A stretch of DNA of 64,000 bases from Acanthamoeba lenticulata (GCA_002179805.1 NAVB01000302.1:62001-126000), one strand, 5' to 3'; counted from the stretch's first letter, positions 41,215 through 52,185 are shown. The notes: generated by a model not told the origin, from the letters alone. Program-made: numbers and translations.

Positions 41215-43476
41215 ATGGAGATTCCCCGGGGCAAGCGCACCGCTACGGAGGCGATTTCGATCCCGAGCTCGTTCGGCGCACCGGTCCCGCCCGATTTCCT
41301 GGCCTCGCCGACGTCTTCGCCCTACACGTCTCCTTCGACCTCGCCCGTGGGGTCGTTGGGCTCCGCGTTCTCGATGTCGCCCCCTCTGCTCTCCAACCCG
41401 CCTATGCTGCTCGGTGCTCAGGGCTCGTTGGAAGGCAGTAACCCGGATCAGTGGTACCCCTGCGTCGTTTGTACCCAGCGTTTCCCTCTTCCTCAGCCCC
41501 TGCTCGAGCACATGGGCATTTTCCACCATTTGATCATCTCCGATCTTCATCAAATTGCTGATCTCCATGCGTACGTGCAAAATCATCCGGTTAGTCTTAG
41601 GCCTCTAGAATACGCATTCTAATTTTGCAATTAATTGGAATTGGCGATGAAGTTACTTGGAGTACTGGCATAAGAAGCTGTCCGTTGAGCCGCTAGCCCA
41701 ATATGCTTCCACCATCAACACCCGCATGACCGAAGACGGTTCAATCTTCATCTTCATCATTCCTCTCTGCAGTATTCTGGTGCTGACACCTTTATGGCGC
41801 AACAGCCGACGCGCAGCCCTACTACCTCCTCAGCGACATCCTGCCGGAGGATAAGCAACTGCGCACTCGCCTCCAGACCACCCGGCTGGTGCGTCTCGCT
41901 CGCTTTTTCTTCCATTCGGTCGCGCGACAGGCGGCAGTACTGACACTCGCTCTCACACCGACGACAACAGAACAAAATGCTTACGCTGCAGGCCAAGGAG
42001 CGTTCGGAAATCTTTAAGCGGAGATGTCTCTTCTGCAACAAGCTGTGGTACAAGCGGTACACGCTCCTGTCCTCGAACTCTCGAGTGTTGTCGTGTCCTT
42101 GTTTCTCTTTCCCGCTCGATCACGCCAAAGCATCTCTCACTATTGCGGGGGGGGGACAGAGATGACCTGTTCCAGCACATGTTCGCCGAGCACCACTTCA
42201 ACATCGGGCGACCGGACAACTTGGTCAACATCCAGGAGCTGCTCGACATCCTTCAGCAGAAGATTGATGCGTACGCGTGATTCTTGCTCGAGTGCTTTCT
42301 CTGCTTTGCACACTCAAAGTTATGTTGAACGCAGGATCAAGTGCATCTACTGCGAGAAGACGTTCAAGAATCATGCCGTCCTCAAGAAGCACATGAGGAA
42401 GAAGAAGCACTTCAAGATCAACTCCAAGGACACCTCCTACGATCGCTTCTACATGATCAACTATCTCGTACGCTTCTCTTGAAGTCCAGCTTTTTTCTTC
42501 TTCTTCTTTTTTTTTTGTTTTGTTTTTCATTCTATGTTTATTTTTATTCATCAATAACGATAAATCATCATCTTGACCTGGTCAGGAGCCCGGCAAGGAT
42601 TGGAAGGCGCTCGAGAAGGAGAAGGACGACGATGAGGACACAGCCTCCATGGGCACCATGACTTCCGCCTCCGAGAGCGAGATCGATGAAACGTACCGCT
42701 TCGCCGCTTTCGGTCTTTCTTTCGTTATTTGTCTGATCTGGGTGACTGACGGGATGGTGATGCAATCTTGAAGGTGGGACGACTGGGTGGAGGATGTGCC
42801 CAACGACACGGACTGCCTGTTCTGCGACCGCGTCCTCTCTGCGCCGGTCATTTGCATGGACCACATGGTCAGTGAACACGCGTTTGACTTCCGCGGCCTT
42901 AAGAAGCAGTGGGGTGCGAATAACAACTTCCCTTTTTTAAAAAAAGAAAATTAAAAAAACTAAATAGAAAATAAATTCACCTGTGACTGACCGGGCGCTG
43001 CGCATCCAGAATTGGACTTTTACGACAGCGTGAAGCTGGTGAACTACATCCGCCGGCAGGTCGAGGAGAAGGCGTGCGTGCGGTGCGGCGAGAAGCAGGC
43101 CTCGCGCGCCGCCCTTCTCGCCCACATGCAGAAGGAGAGCCACTTTGCCCCGACCAGAGACGCGGAGTTCTGGAAAAATCCCCAGTGCGTCATCCCACCA
43201 CCTTTCCTCACCTCACACGATCGTCATCCGTGAAGATGCTCCTTGCTAAAGAGTGACTGATATCTCATCAGGTACTTGATCCCGAGCAAGGAGAACGACG
43301 CGTTCCTGCAGGGGATCGATGACGGCCTGGAGGATGAAGATGATGACGAGCATGACGATGAAGCGATGCGCCGGTACATGACCTCGATGAGCGAGGAGGG
43401 CAGGCTCGACGCCGTCGTGCGCGACTTGGGCCGGCAGCAGCTCAACGATGACAAGTTCGTCGACGCAGACGACTAA
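41215..43476 (+). CDS. ZNF277-like C2H2 zinc-finger protein
   Basis: The start is ATG 41215. The Ser/Pro-rich N-terminus is followed by a first C2H2 unit (C-V-V-C-x12-H-x4-H, near 41465-41530), then YYLLSDILPEDKQLR. Short exons carry C-L-F-C...H-M-F-A-E-H-H-F-N-I-G-R-P-D-N-L-V, then C-I-Y-C-E-K-T-F-K-N-H-A-V-L-K-K-H-M-R-K-K-K-H. After an acidic linker come C-L-F-C...H-M-V-S-E-H-A-F-D-F and C-V-R-C...H-M. The order and spacing match ZNF277, a protein with degenerate paired fingers. In animals ZNF277 associates with ribosomal protein uS5 and with chromatin regulators; the role here is not known. At least ten exons, ending at TAA 43474. Confidence 0.88.
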
Positions 43477-43601
43477 AGCCCTTTTAGCCCTCGCAAAGGG
43501 CCCTCCTCGCGTTGGGCCATGATTAAGAGTGCGAGAGAGCACAAGCAAGATGTTGTTTAACTGCTTGCTCTTGCGAACAACACACATGGCTTGTTAATGG
43601 G

Positions 43602-44183
43602 CTACGCTTCTGTCTTGGTGGTGGTGGCCTTCTTCTTCTTTTTCTTGTCCTTCTTCTGGTCGGTCGTTTTGCGCTCTGTGGAGGTCTTCTTGGGCCGACG
43701 GACGCCGAAGGAGGTGAAGTCGAGGGTGGTAAGGCCCTCGCGCTCGTTGGTGAATTCGCAGCGGTCGATGCGCGACTTAGGTGAGCCCTCCTCCTGCAGC
43801 CACTTTCGTCTGACAGCCGCCCAGTCAACACTGCGGATCAACATGCGCAACCAAGAAACAGCCGTACAAGGTGTGCAGAGCTTCGGGGTCGCCCTGAGCT
43901 TGGCCCACGACGGTGCCCTGCGGGGTGTTCATGACCCAGCCCACGAGGCCCAGCTCCTGGGCCTTAGCTTCCGTGTACTTCCTGCACGCTCCCACAATGT
44001 ACCAATGGCCAACAACAGCACCCAGTCTCAGTGGCTAGCAGGAACGCTGCACCTCCGTGTGGGCAGGGGACTACCGAAAAAAGACACCTGCACGTGGCTT
44101 TAGTCACACTCGAGACCATCAACTTGGGGTTCTTCCTTACCTTGCACCTTGCCAAACACCTCAAAGTCGAACGCTCTGCTCAT
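43602..44183 (-). CDS. Acylphosphatase with a 13-nt microexon
   Basis: Four exons (44183-44141, 44087-44075, 43981-43868, 43830-43602) sum to 399 nt, 132 residues plus stop. Joined in phase, they give the active-site signature V-Q-G-V-F-F-R-K-Y-T (phosphate loop with the catalytic Arg). VGWVMNTPQGTVVGQAQG follows (catalytic Asn in W-V-M-N), then GSPKSRIDRCEF. Exon 2 is only 13 nt (GTGTCTTTTTTCG) and supplies most of the active-site loop; intron 3 is only 37 nt. The enzyme hydrolyses the carboxyl-phosphate bond of acylphosphates in the cytosol. The C-terminus adds a Lys/Thr-rich tail of about 25 residues not usual in the family. Confidence 0.92.
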
Positions 44184-44338
44184 GGTGGCTGCAAAAGCTA
44201 AAAAATAAAAACAAAACAAAACAAAAAGAAAAAAAACTGTTTTCTTCTTGGGCAAAGTGCGGTTGTGGACAAAGCGCAAGGCAAGCCCAGAGGCTCTACA
44301 AAACAAACAAAGAGGACATTGACGGAAAGGAGCAGAAC

Positions 44339-45578
44339 TCACTGGAGGGGAGAGAAGCTCGTGGGCGTGAGGATGCGCGAGTCCATCGACTGAATAAGCG
44401 GGTGCGTCAGCTCCACGATCTCCGCCCTGTAAGCGTCGCGATTCGCCACGGTCATCCACCGACACACATCATTGTAATGCGAACAACGAGAGAAGAGAAG
44501 CGTTGTTGGTGACGTACCAGCCGGGCTCGTCCCAGACAGCCTCGCGCAGCTGCCTCCTCTGGTCCATGTCGTCATAACGCCTGCGAGAACCGCGACAAAA
44601 CAATGTATTAGGCGCAATGTTTGTCACAGTGTCTTGTCGTTTGTCACTACGCACCAAAGGTGGTGAACGGTGTTGAGGCGGCCAATCTCGGTGTACCAGG
44701 CCCCGACGGGCTGCACATACTTGGATCGGTGCTTGAGGCCCTGCGTCCAGTAGTCGCCCCAGACCCAGGTCGCGCCCGGGATCAAGCGGTAGGTCCTGAG
44801 CTCGTAGATGCCGCCCTTTGTCTCCGGGTACTGGAGCGGCCAGAAGGGGAACTGCAGGATGATCGAGTACTGCTGGTGCTGCAGCATCGGCTTCACCGTC
44901 CTGTGGCGCGAGCACGTGTCAGCATGGACATCGCTCGAACGCTCGAACAAAGAGAGGGAAACAGCGCGCGCGTACCGGGTGTAGTCCTCCCAGGCCGGGT
45001 TGTGGGCGAGGTTCTCGGAGGCCTTCTCGCGGTGCTTGTAGCTCTCCCACTGCCAGATCTGGACGACGTCGTTGGTACACTCGCCCAGCGTCACATTCCA
45101 GTAGCCGATGAGCTTGGCGCCTGTCCCTCACCCCAACCCGCGCCAATCCCAGCGGTGTGAGAAAGTGAGCCCTTGAGGTGGGAGGAGGGGGAGGGAGACC
45201 ACCTTCGTTCGATTTGTGCGCAAGAGCCTTCTCAGAAACCTGCACGAACTCTTTGAGATGGCCAGGATTGATGGTAAGCACTCGCAGCTCGTGGACGTGC
45301 GGATCCTCCACCTGAGAAGATCAAGCGAGGAAGCGGCTGGGTGAGATCAAACTGCATTGCATCATTAATAGAACTTTTACTGTTGTTAAGCAGCCACGTA
45401 CCTTCTTGGCTGTCGCCTCGTTCTTCTTGGTGGCAACCGAGTGGCGCGCGTTGGTCAAGGACTGCCAGATTTGGGAGGAGGGCGTAGCTGACACCAGCGA
45501 GCGCTGCGCCAATCCTGCCGCCAACGAGCTGCTGCGCCCAAGAGCGATGGTCGAGGTTGTGCCTGCCTTTCTCAACAT
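44339..45578 (-). CDS. NIPSNAP-family mitochondrial protein
   Basis: The start is ATG 45578. The first about 55 residues are rich in Arg, Ser, Thr and Ala with no acids until late, a typical mitochondrial presequence. Two ferredoxin-like NIPSNAP repeats follow. The first has V-H-E-L-R-V-L-T-I-N-P-G-H and QIWQWESYKHREKASENLAHNPAWEDY. The second has GGIYELRTYRLIPGATW, then G-A-W-Y-T-E-I-G-R-L-N-T-V-H-H-L-W, then WVTVANRDAYRAEIVELTHPLI. The GxWYTEIGxLNxVxHLW block is the family hallmark. NIPSNAPs are mitochondrial matrix proteins that act as mitophagy signals in animals. Six or so short introns; no missing block seen. Confidence 0.92.
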
Positions 45579-45763
45579 ATTTTATGGTCCAAGGTATGGG
45601 TTGTCTTCGCGTTGAAGACAAAATCAAGTCAGCCGGCTGGTGGTGTTGTGTACAAGTTGCTGAGTGGTATTGACTTTCTGTTGTCTTGGCTTTTTGATTT
45701 TTTTCTTTTTCTGATTCTTCATTGGTGCGCGGTAAATGACATGCGCCTTCCCGAGACTGCTGG

Positions 45764-48559
45764 CTAGAGCGCCGGAAAGGGTGCGCTGATGGACTCTACG
45801 CGCGTCTGCTCGAGCGGCAACAAGCGCATGAGCGTGTCGAAATGGATTTTCATCGTCTGCAGATTCCTGAAATTGGGTTCTTAGTGAGTGAGGTTTGCTT
45901 CGTGCAAGACCTGGGGGCAGCCGTCAAGACGTACTGCTCGAGAAAGTCGGGCTCCTCCATTCTGCTTGCACCGCTGTTGGCGTAGAAGATTGGATCTTGC
46001 TGAGCGCTGCTAACCAGCTCGCTGTCCACGATCGTCTGAAGCGTGCGCCTGGATAGGGTGTTGTAGAAAGGGCTCGTCAGCCAGGCGCTTGGAGAAAGAC
46101 AGACAGAAAGAAAGAAAGAAAGAAAGAGGGCCTCCAAGAGGGTCGACCGGTGGTAGAACGCCGGGAAGTGGCGGGCTGTGAAGCCCGTTCGGTTGAAGAC
46201 GACGTCATACGAGGCCAGTGCAATGTAGGACCGCTTGACGGTCTTCTCCTCCTGGTAGGTGCTGCCAAAGAGGACCCGCTTGAGGCGGTCCTCGTCCACG
46301 AGGCGGTCGCCATTGAGCAGGACTACGACCAGGTCATACTCGTTGTGCCTGCCTGCGTGTCGTCTGAGGTGGGCGCGGCGTCACGTCGCGTTGGCCGAGT
46401 GAGTCACAACATGCCCGTCGCCAGTGTGTGGGCGGAGGCGGGGAGGACGGAAGCACCGCTTGGGCAGGTGGAAGCGGAAGAAGACGAGCTCCTTGAGCAC
46501 TTGCTTGGGCGCCACGCCCAAGAGGGTCGCCAGCTCGGCAGATGACGTCCGACAGAGCGAAAACGTGGCGGTACCTGTGTGTGAAGCAGACGCAATAGCG
46601 CGCGCTCGTGCGGCCTTGGATGAGCGTTTGGACGCGCGCGTGCGAGTGCGTATGTGCGTGCAGGCACCAGAGGATCGGCCGATCTGCTGCCGCTGTTCAA
46701 AGCGGAGGATCTCCACGGACTCGCCCTTGCGTTGGATGTAGTCCATCAGGGCCTGTGTGCGGAGGGGCACCGTGACGCGCGGATCCGAAACGCCGACGCT
46801 CACCAGGTCCATCATCGCCCGCCAGAACAGCGATCGCCACAATTTTTCGGCCTTTTGGAGGCTCAGCGCCACGTCCTCTTGGCTCTCATCCTCCTCCTCC
46901 TCTGCCTCGGCCTCAGGGCCGGAGGCAGCCGCTTGGGCGACAGCTTGCTCACGACGTAGACGGCCGTGGCAGGCGGCCAAGACGGTCAGGCGCCGCTCGG
47001 CCTCCCGGGTGGCCTCCGTGATCGTCCGGGCCGCTGGCTGCGCCGTCCAGACGCGGTGGACCTCGTCCGCGGCGGCCTCCACGCCGGCCTCGCTCAGGTA
47101 CACGAAATTGGGCGAGCTCGAGACCTCCTCCAGGTTGCGCCGGATGTAGCTCCCGCAGAGCTTCGCCAGTTCTGTTGGTTTGGGTGCGGTGGCCAACGCG
47201 ATCAGTCTGCCCCGTCAGGCACCCATCCACACACACACACACACAGCGGAGAGCGCAGGAGAAGCAGCAGCACCACGGGCGTTGTGGAAGAGCGCGATGT
47301 CGTAGATGAGGCACACGTTGTCGCCATCGAGCACGGCGGCCAGGCGCTGCTCGCAGATGGCCTTGAGCTGGGTATCGGCCTGGTCGGCGCTCTGCGGGTT
47401 GACGAGCGACGTGGCGCCGTACTGGTGGCACACGGGGATCAACTCCACCGCCGCGTCGGGCGTGAGCAGGCTCCAGTCCTGCAGCGTCGCGCTGTACATG
47501 TAGTCCAGGAACAGCTCAAACGCCGACACCGAAGCCTTTCCTCCCCCGCCCCACAACGTGACATGTCAGCGGGAGCCTGCGATGCGGGTGGCTGTGGTGC
47601 ACGCGGCGGACCTCGGTAAGGGCGATCTCTGACTGGAAGCTCTCGGCCATACCGCTGCCAAACATACGCGCAAAGTAGGCGCTGCGGGCTGCCAGGATCG
47701 CCTGCAGGCCACCGGACACGGCGAAGTTGGATTGAGCCACGGCGGGATTCGAGGCGGGGGCGAGGAGGCGGACCTTGTGAACGGGGAACCGCTGGCCGTC
47801 GACCAGAAGGGTAGCGTCGGCGAACAGCGGGTTGCGGCGGGCGGCGAGGAGCGGCTTGGGTGGCGGCGGTGCGTCGATGGTCGCCAGGAGGCTTGGGTCC
47901 GGCAGGGTCCAGCACGCGTCATGCGACCTAAAGTCGGATTGGTTCGGTTTGTTGGGCCCACATCACGCGTGAGGACAGAGGCAGGCAGGCAGAGGACGGA
48001 ATGGGACGCACTTTTTCCAGGCCTTGGCATTGGCCAGGCCTGCAATGTCGTAGTGCTCACCGAAGGAGATGAGCTTGCCCATGTCCTCCTTGGTCACGCC
48101 TGGCGACGTGACGGAGTCCGTGTACAAATATTCCTGCAAGGGGAGATAGGCCGTGTGGAGAGGGTCAGGCTTTACGCCGTTTCTCATGTGCATCGACATG
48201 GTGAGAGGGAAGGAAGGGACTACGAGGCAAAGCTTGAAGATGGCGGGCTCCAGCTCGATTGTGGCGCGTTGTGGTGCAGCGTCATCGCCTGCAACCGACA
48301 GCAATGCGGCAAACAGCATGGGCGCCGTCTGCGCGCGGTGATGCGACCCGTAGTAGCCAAGAACATGAGCGTGTATGCCTCGTAGATGAGGAGGGAGGAG
48401 TGCAAAAGAGTCACGTACGTGATAGATGACGACTTTGTGGGCGTGGAACGCCTGCTCTGTGCGACTGTCTTCACTCGTCGGCACTACCCCAGCGGCCCTG
48501 GGTTCAACGACTTGAAAAATGACGTCGCTATAGGGAGAGGAAGCGGCCCCACTGAGCAT
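45764..48559 (-). CDS. Double BTB/POZ protein with BACK-like region
   Basis: The first ATG is at 48559. An N-terminal BTB reads SPYSDVIFQVVEPR, then E-Q-A-F-H-A-H-K-V-V-I-Y, and ends in E-Y-L-Y-T-D-S-V and ISFGEHYDIAGLANA. A second BTB (47900-47450) reads PLFADATLLVDGQRFPVHKV, then I-L-A-A-R-S-A-Y-F-A-R-M-F, SFQSEI and F-L-D-Y-M-Y-S-A-T, followed by a BACK-like helical region (LAAVLDGDNVCLIYDIALFHNARG, then LCGSYIRRNLEEV). A Glu-rich coiled segment lies near 46880-46920. The C-terminal part (46600-45764) is not recognised. BTB-BACK proteins commonly act as Cullin-3 substrate adaptors. A GAAA-type microsatellite lies within an intron near 46100-46128. Confidence 0.78.
47226..47248. repeat. CA microsatellite
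   Basis: A short (CA)n tract in an intron of the double-BTB gene. Similar tracts occur at 3483-3501 (CA, in a CCA-enzyme intron), 12284-12303 (CT, MORN gene intron), 28688-28711 (AAC, M13 gene intron) and 62464-62480 (CT, R-SNARE intron). All lie in introns. Confidence 0.6.
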
Positions 48560-49163
48560 GGACCACAAATCCAGCCGCCACTGTGCGCAGCCTTTGGGCA
48601 AGTAGCGTTTTTCTCAAATCAGCGGCACTTTAAAAATCATGCAATTGATTAATATCTGAAGAGGCCAAAGGCTAGAATAGGTACCAACAGCCACAGGAGA
48701 AGCCATCACACAAGCGCAGTGCAGTTTTGCCTCTCCTGCAAGAAGGTGTGCCCGCCAACTGTGCGGAACTTACACAAATTGTGCACGTTCGGGCTTTAAC
48801 CGAAAATGGGCAGCAATTAAAACACTCGCGCACTGTCGTCGCCATGCTCGTGTTGTTGTCGCCGCGAGCGGCCCTGACTGATTCTGCGACCGCACGCGGC
48901 AAAGCCGATTTCTCCAGGCCCAGCTGCCACGGCGGTCGGCAGTAGTGACGTGGAGGTCCAGCTCCGGCCAACCACGAAGCTTGAGCGAAGTCTTAACGTC
49001 TCCTTTGTCCTGTTGTGCCTCTGCTTCGGCCAACCAGGCGTTGGTGCATCGTCGCCGCCAATCATACCCCGACAAATAAAGAATTGGCTGCCGACAATCT
49101 TGCGCATGAGCAAGTTTAAATGGCCACACGAGCGTGAGGAATCGCCACAAAGCTTCCTCAACC
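48560..49163. other. Intergenic, no gene seen
   Basis: 604 bp between divergent genes (double-BTB on minus, secreted protein on plus). Likely promoters of both. Long open frames on the minus strand are not supported by motif or start codon. Confidence 0.45.
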
Positions 49164-49862
49164 ATGCGTTTCCTCTTGGCCTTAGCTGCTCTTGCCTTCG
49201 TGTTGTGCACTGCCTACGCTGCTCCCTCGAGACCCCGCCTGAGCGAGGTTTTTGAGGCCCAGGGTGTGGTCTCCATCACCGTCAACCACACCGAGTACTT
49301 TGGAGAGAGTACGTGCTTTGTTTGCTTGTGCGTCTTCGTGCTGTGCTTATTCGTGTGTTTTTGTTAGCCCGTTGGGTTGTGGACCAGCCGGAGGGTAAGG
49401 CACTGGACTGGGTCATCTTTGGCGGCTTTGAAGAGCTGAATGTGTTCAGCCTTGAGCGTTGGGACCTGGTTCGTTGCAGCTCTCTCCCTGTCTCAGTTTT
49501 ATATATGTGCCATTGCTAAGTCGTGTGTTCAGCACAAGGCTTATCGCATTGAGAACCACGAAGACAAAGACTGCGAGGTCCATGACCTCAAAGGCAAGCT
49601 GGAGCCCATCTGGGGATGGGTGGAGAAGGCAGACTGGGTGAAGAACTATACCGGCGGGAACAACGTGGTCTACGACGTCTGGGCCTACTCGACTGGTGGC
49701 GTCAAGTTCGAGATTGGCGTGCCCGCCGCAAATCCAGACAGCCTCGTCTACTTGAGCAGGGCTTCGCGTTCAGAGTACATCAACTTGTACGTGCAGCGCT
49801 GGTCCACCGAGAAGCCGCACCCCAACTTCTTCAACGTGCCCAGCGAGTGCCCTAAACAGTAA
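49164..49862 (+). CDS. Small secreted protein, possibly ependymin-like
   Basis: The start is ATG 49164, with a clear signal peptide (MRFLLALAALAFVLCTAYA). Three exons with two introns (near 49309-49365 and 49470-49532) give roughly 190 residues. The mature part is beta-rich with many Trp/Tyr (WVVDQPEGKALDWVIFGGF, then WGWVEKADWVKNYTGG, then VYDVWAYSTGGVKFEIG) and ends NFFNVPSECPKQ with TAA at 49860. Two N-x-T sequons are present (NHT, NYT). The general pattern of a secreted beta-sandwich ending in a Pro/Cys motif recalls ependymin-related proteins, but I would not assert the family. The function is unknown. Confidence 0.75.
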
Positions 49863-49962
49863 AGGGCTGCTTGTTTGATAGTTGCCACTAGGAACGGTAT
49901 TTTGTTTAGGTCCCCCCAATGGTAAGCATCTCTCACCAATAAGAATCTCCAAAATATAAGGG

Positions 49963-50035
49963 TCCTCGGTAGCTTAGTTGGTAGAGCGCACGGCTGTTAA
50001 CCGTGAGGTCGCAGGTTCGAACCCTGCCCGGGGAG
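49963..50035 (+). tRNA. tRNA-Asn (GTT)
   Basis: A complete 73-nt cloverleaf. The acceptor TCCTCGG pairs with CCGGGGA, the anticodon stem CACGG pairs with CCGTG around the loop CTGTTAA (anticodon GTT), and the T-arm reads GCAGGTTCGAACCCTGC. No intron; discriminator G. Confidence 0.96.
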
Positions 50036-50040
50036 CTTTC

Positions 50041-50045
50041 TTTTT
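50041..50045 (+). terminator. Pol III terminator of tRNA-Asn
   Basis: Five T residues starting six bases downstream of the tRNA-Asn 3' end. Confidence 0.65.
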
Positions 50046-50316
50046 CGTTTACAGCGATTTCTTGCGTTGGGGCACAAATGGGCAAAAAGCAACCTCCGCA
50101 CCAATGGGCAGTGTGGCGTATCGACATTAAAAATTGAAACACGCAAAAAACGTACAAGCATATCCTGGATGGTCACCAGACGAGCACCAATAGCCGACGT
50201 AGCACAAGTCATTCATTTATCAACCACGGCTTTACCTACGCCAGTGTCACGCTTCCTCCTCCCACCCCGCTCACCTACTCCCACAGTGCCACGCTCACTC
50301 ACCCCTGCCCGCCTGC

Positions 50317-51852
50317 ATGTCTTTCTCAGCTCCCCGTGGGGTCTGCTTTTTGTTCTGTCTCTTGTGTCTAGTGCTAGCCGTCAGCACTGCGGCTGGCCAT
50401 GCTGCTGAAGCGCAAGCTACCCAATTGTTGGCAAACCGCGACGTCTGCGTTCTCGGCGCTGGTGCTGCGGGATTGTCAGCCGCCGTGTTCTTGAAGGACC
50501 GCGGTTACAGCGTCGTCGTCCTTGATTCTCAGCCCATCGTCGGCGGTCAGTGCGACACTTTCCACTTCACTCCTCCCTCTCCTGGAATGCCCGACTGGCT
50601 CGACGTCGGCGTGCAGTTCTTCGCCAACACGACGTCGGCCAACGCGGCCGGTCTCGGTCCGTGGGTGCTCGACAGTGTCTCCTTTACCGAGCGCTTCGCT
50701 GGAGCTGGCGCGGCCGTCGGAGTCGACTTCACCACGGATACAACGCCCAACTATGCCGTCGACCTGAGTCTCGGACTCTCGCTCGGCCTGCAGAACTCGT
50801 CGGGCAGCTCAACGCCTGCTTTCTACGCTGCCTATGGGCGGCTGCAGGCCATCCTTGCCACTTACCCGTGGATCGACACTGCGTCTGTGCCCGATCCGGT
50901 GCCCGCCGAATTGCTGGTGCCCTTCACGCAGTTCATCGCCACGCACCAGCTTGAGCCGCTCGTGGGGCCCGTCTTCGTGCCGCAGCTGTTCGCCGGCGGG
51001 CTTGGGGACTTTGACCGCCTGACCACGCTCTACGCGCTGCTCAACATGGCCCCCACCATCCAGCGCATCTTCAGCGTGCCCAACTCGGGCTTCGTCGTGC
51101 GCGGCGGGTGCCAGACCATCTACGATGGCATGCGCGCCTACCTGGGCCAGTCCAATGTGATCACCAACGCCGACGTCAAGCTCGCCCTGCGGCCACTGCT
51201 CCTGGGCTCGGTGGCTCTCTCTGGCGTCGTGCAGCCGTCGCCCAATGAGTTCCCGCTGCCGCGGCCCTTCCTGTACACGTGCGACAAGTTGATCGTGGCC
51301 TACCCACAACTGACGAGCAACATGGCCGACCTCGGGCTCGACAGCCGCGAGCGCGCCGTGTTCAACAACGTGCGCCAGCGCTTCTACTTCACTGGCGAAC
51401 TCGAAATCGAAGGACCCCTCGCTGACGTGGGCGCCTTCAACTTGCTCAACCTCAATGTGAACCCGGCCGCGCCGATCATCACGCCAGTTCTGCCGGCCAT
51501 CACGCAGATCACGCGCGGCTACCCCTACGGACCGGCCCAGTTCAAGGCCTCGTCCAACGCAGACCTCTCGGTGGCGGAGATGACACAAGTGGTCAACGAG
51601 CAGCTGGGCCGCTTCCCCAAGTCGCTGTTGACCAAGGTCAAGCTGGTCAAGCTCATCCGCCACGACTTCCAGCCCCACTTCACGGCGGACAAGCTCGGAG
51701 CGGCAGGACAGACCTACGGGGCGCTGGCCGAGCTGCAAGGGCGACGCAGCACCTTCTATCTTGGGTCGCTCGTGCGCTTCCCGACGACCTACATGCTCTG
51801 GGACTACAGCCTCCGCTTCGTGTCAGCCCACTTCCCCAACCGACGCGCCTGA
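50317..51852 (+). CDS. Secreted FAD-dependent amine oxidase-like flavoprotein, intronless
   Basis: A single uninterrupted 511-residue frame from ATG 50317. A signal peptide (CFLFCLLCLVLAVSTAAGHA) precedes a Rossmann dinucleotide motif (V-C-V-L-G-A-G-A-A-G-L-S-A-A), then VVVLDSQPIVGGQCDT, the FAD-binding extension of the flavin amine oxidase / phytoene desaturase clan. The middle part holds the substrate-domain segments (FIATHQLEPLVGP, RGGCQTIYDGMRAYL). The C-terminus FYLGSLVRFPTTYMLWDYSLRF resembles the final FAD-contact region. The substrate is unknown. Lack of introns contrasts with nearly all neighbours, so retrotransposition or horizontal acquisition is possible. It lies between tRNA genes. 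Confidence 0.85.
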   Translation: MSFSAPRGVCFLFCLLCLVLAVSTAAGHAAEAQATQLLANRDVCVLGAGAAGLSAAVFLKDRGYSVVVLDSQPIVGGQCDTFHFTPPSPGMPDWLDVGVQFFANTTSANAAGLGPWVLDSVSFTERFAGAGAAVGVDFTTDTTPNYAVDLSLGLSLGLQNSSGSSTPAFYAAYGRLQAILATYPWIDTASVPDPVPAELLVPFTQFIATHQLEPLVGPVFVPQLFAGGLGDFDRLTTLYALLNMAPTIQRIFSVPNSGFVVRGGCQTIYDGMRAYLGQSNVITNADVKLALRPLLLGSVALSGVVQPSPNEFPLPRPFLYTCDKLIVAYPQLTSNMADLGLDSRERAVFNNVRQRFYFTGELEIEGPLADVGAFNLLNLNVNPAAPIITPVLPAITQITRGYPYGPAQFKASSNADLSVAEMTQVVNEQLGRFPKSLLTKVKLVKLIRHDFQPHFTADKLGAAGQTYGALAELQGRRSTFYLGSLVRFPTTYMLWDYSLRFVSAHFPNRRA

Positions 51853-52040
51853 AGCGAAAGAGGACAACACAACAGAGTGCGCAAGGCCTTTGCTTGTCTC
51901 GACCATTTTAATTAGAAAGGAAATAAATGTGATTTTTGCCCATATCCAAAAGAGCATTGCAAGTGCCCAACGCGAGTTCAACAGAGGGGCCATCATTGCA
52001 ACATTTCTCATTAATATAAAATTAGCAATTAGCCAAGAAA

Positions 52041-52111
52041 GGCGCCGTAGTTAAGTGGTAAAATTCTCGCTTAGGGTGCGAGAGGCCCCGGTTCGATTCC
52101 GGGCGGCGCCC
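52041..52111 (+). tRNA. tRNA-Pro (AGG)
   Basis: A complete 71-nt cloverleaf. The acceptor GGCGCCG pairs with CGGCGCC, the anticodon stem CTCGC pairs with GCGAG around the loop TTAGGGT (anticodon AGG), and the T-arm reads CCCCGGTTCGATTCCGGG. Discriminator C. Confidence 0.96.
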
Positions 52112-52115
52112 TATC

Positions 52116-52121
52116 TTTTTT
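52116..52121 (+). terminator. Pol III terminator of tRNA-Pro
   Basis: Six T residues starting five bases after the tRNA-Pro end. Confidence 0.7.
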
Positions 52122-52185
52122 GCATTTCTCCTGGAGGGTTTAAACGCATGCTCTCGTTAAGCCACGACCAGGTTTTCATACAACA

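Noticed and set aside
48770..49210. Minus-strand 146-residue frame upstream of the secreted protein
   Set aside because: Arg/Ala-rich, overlaps the start of the supported plus-strand gene, and has no domain.
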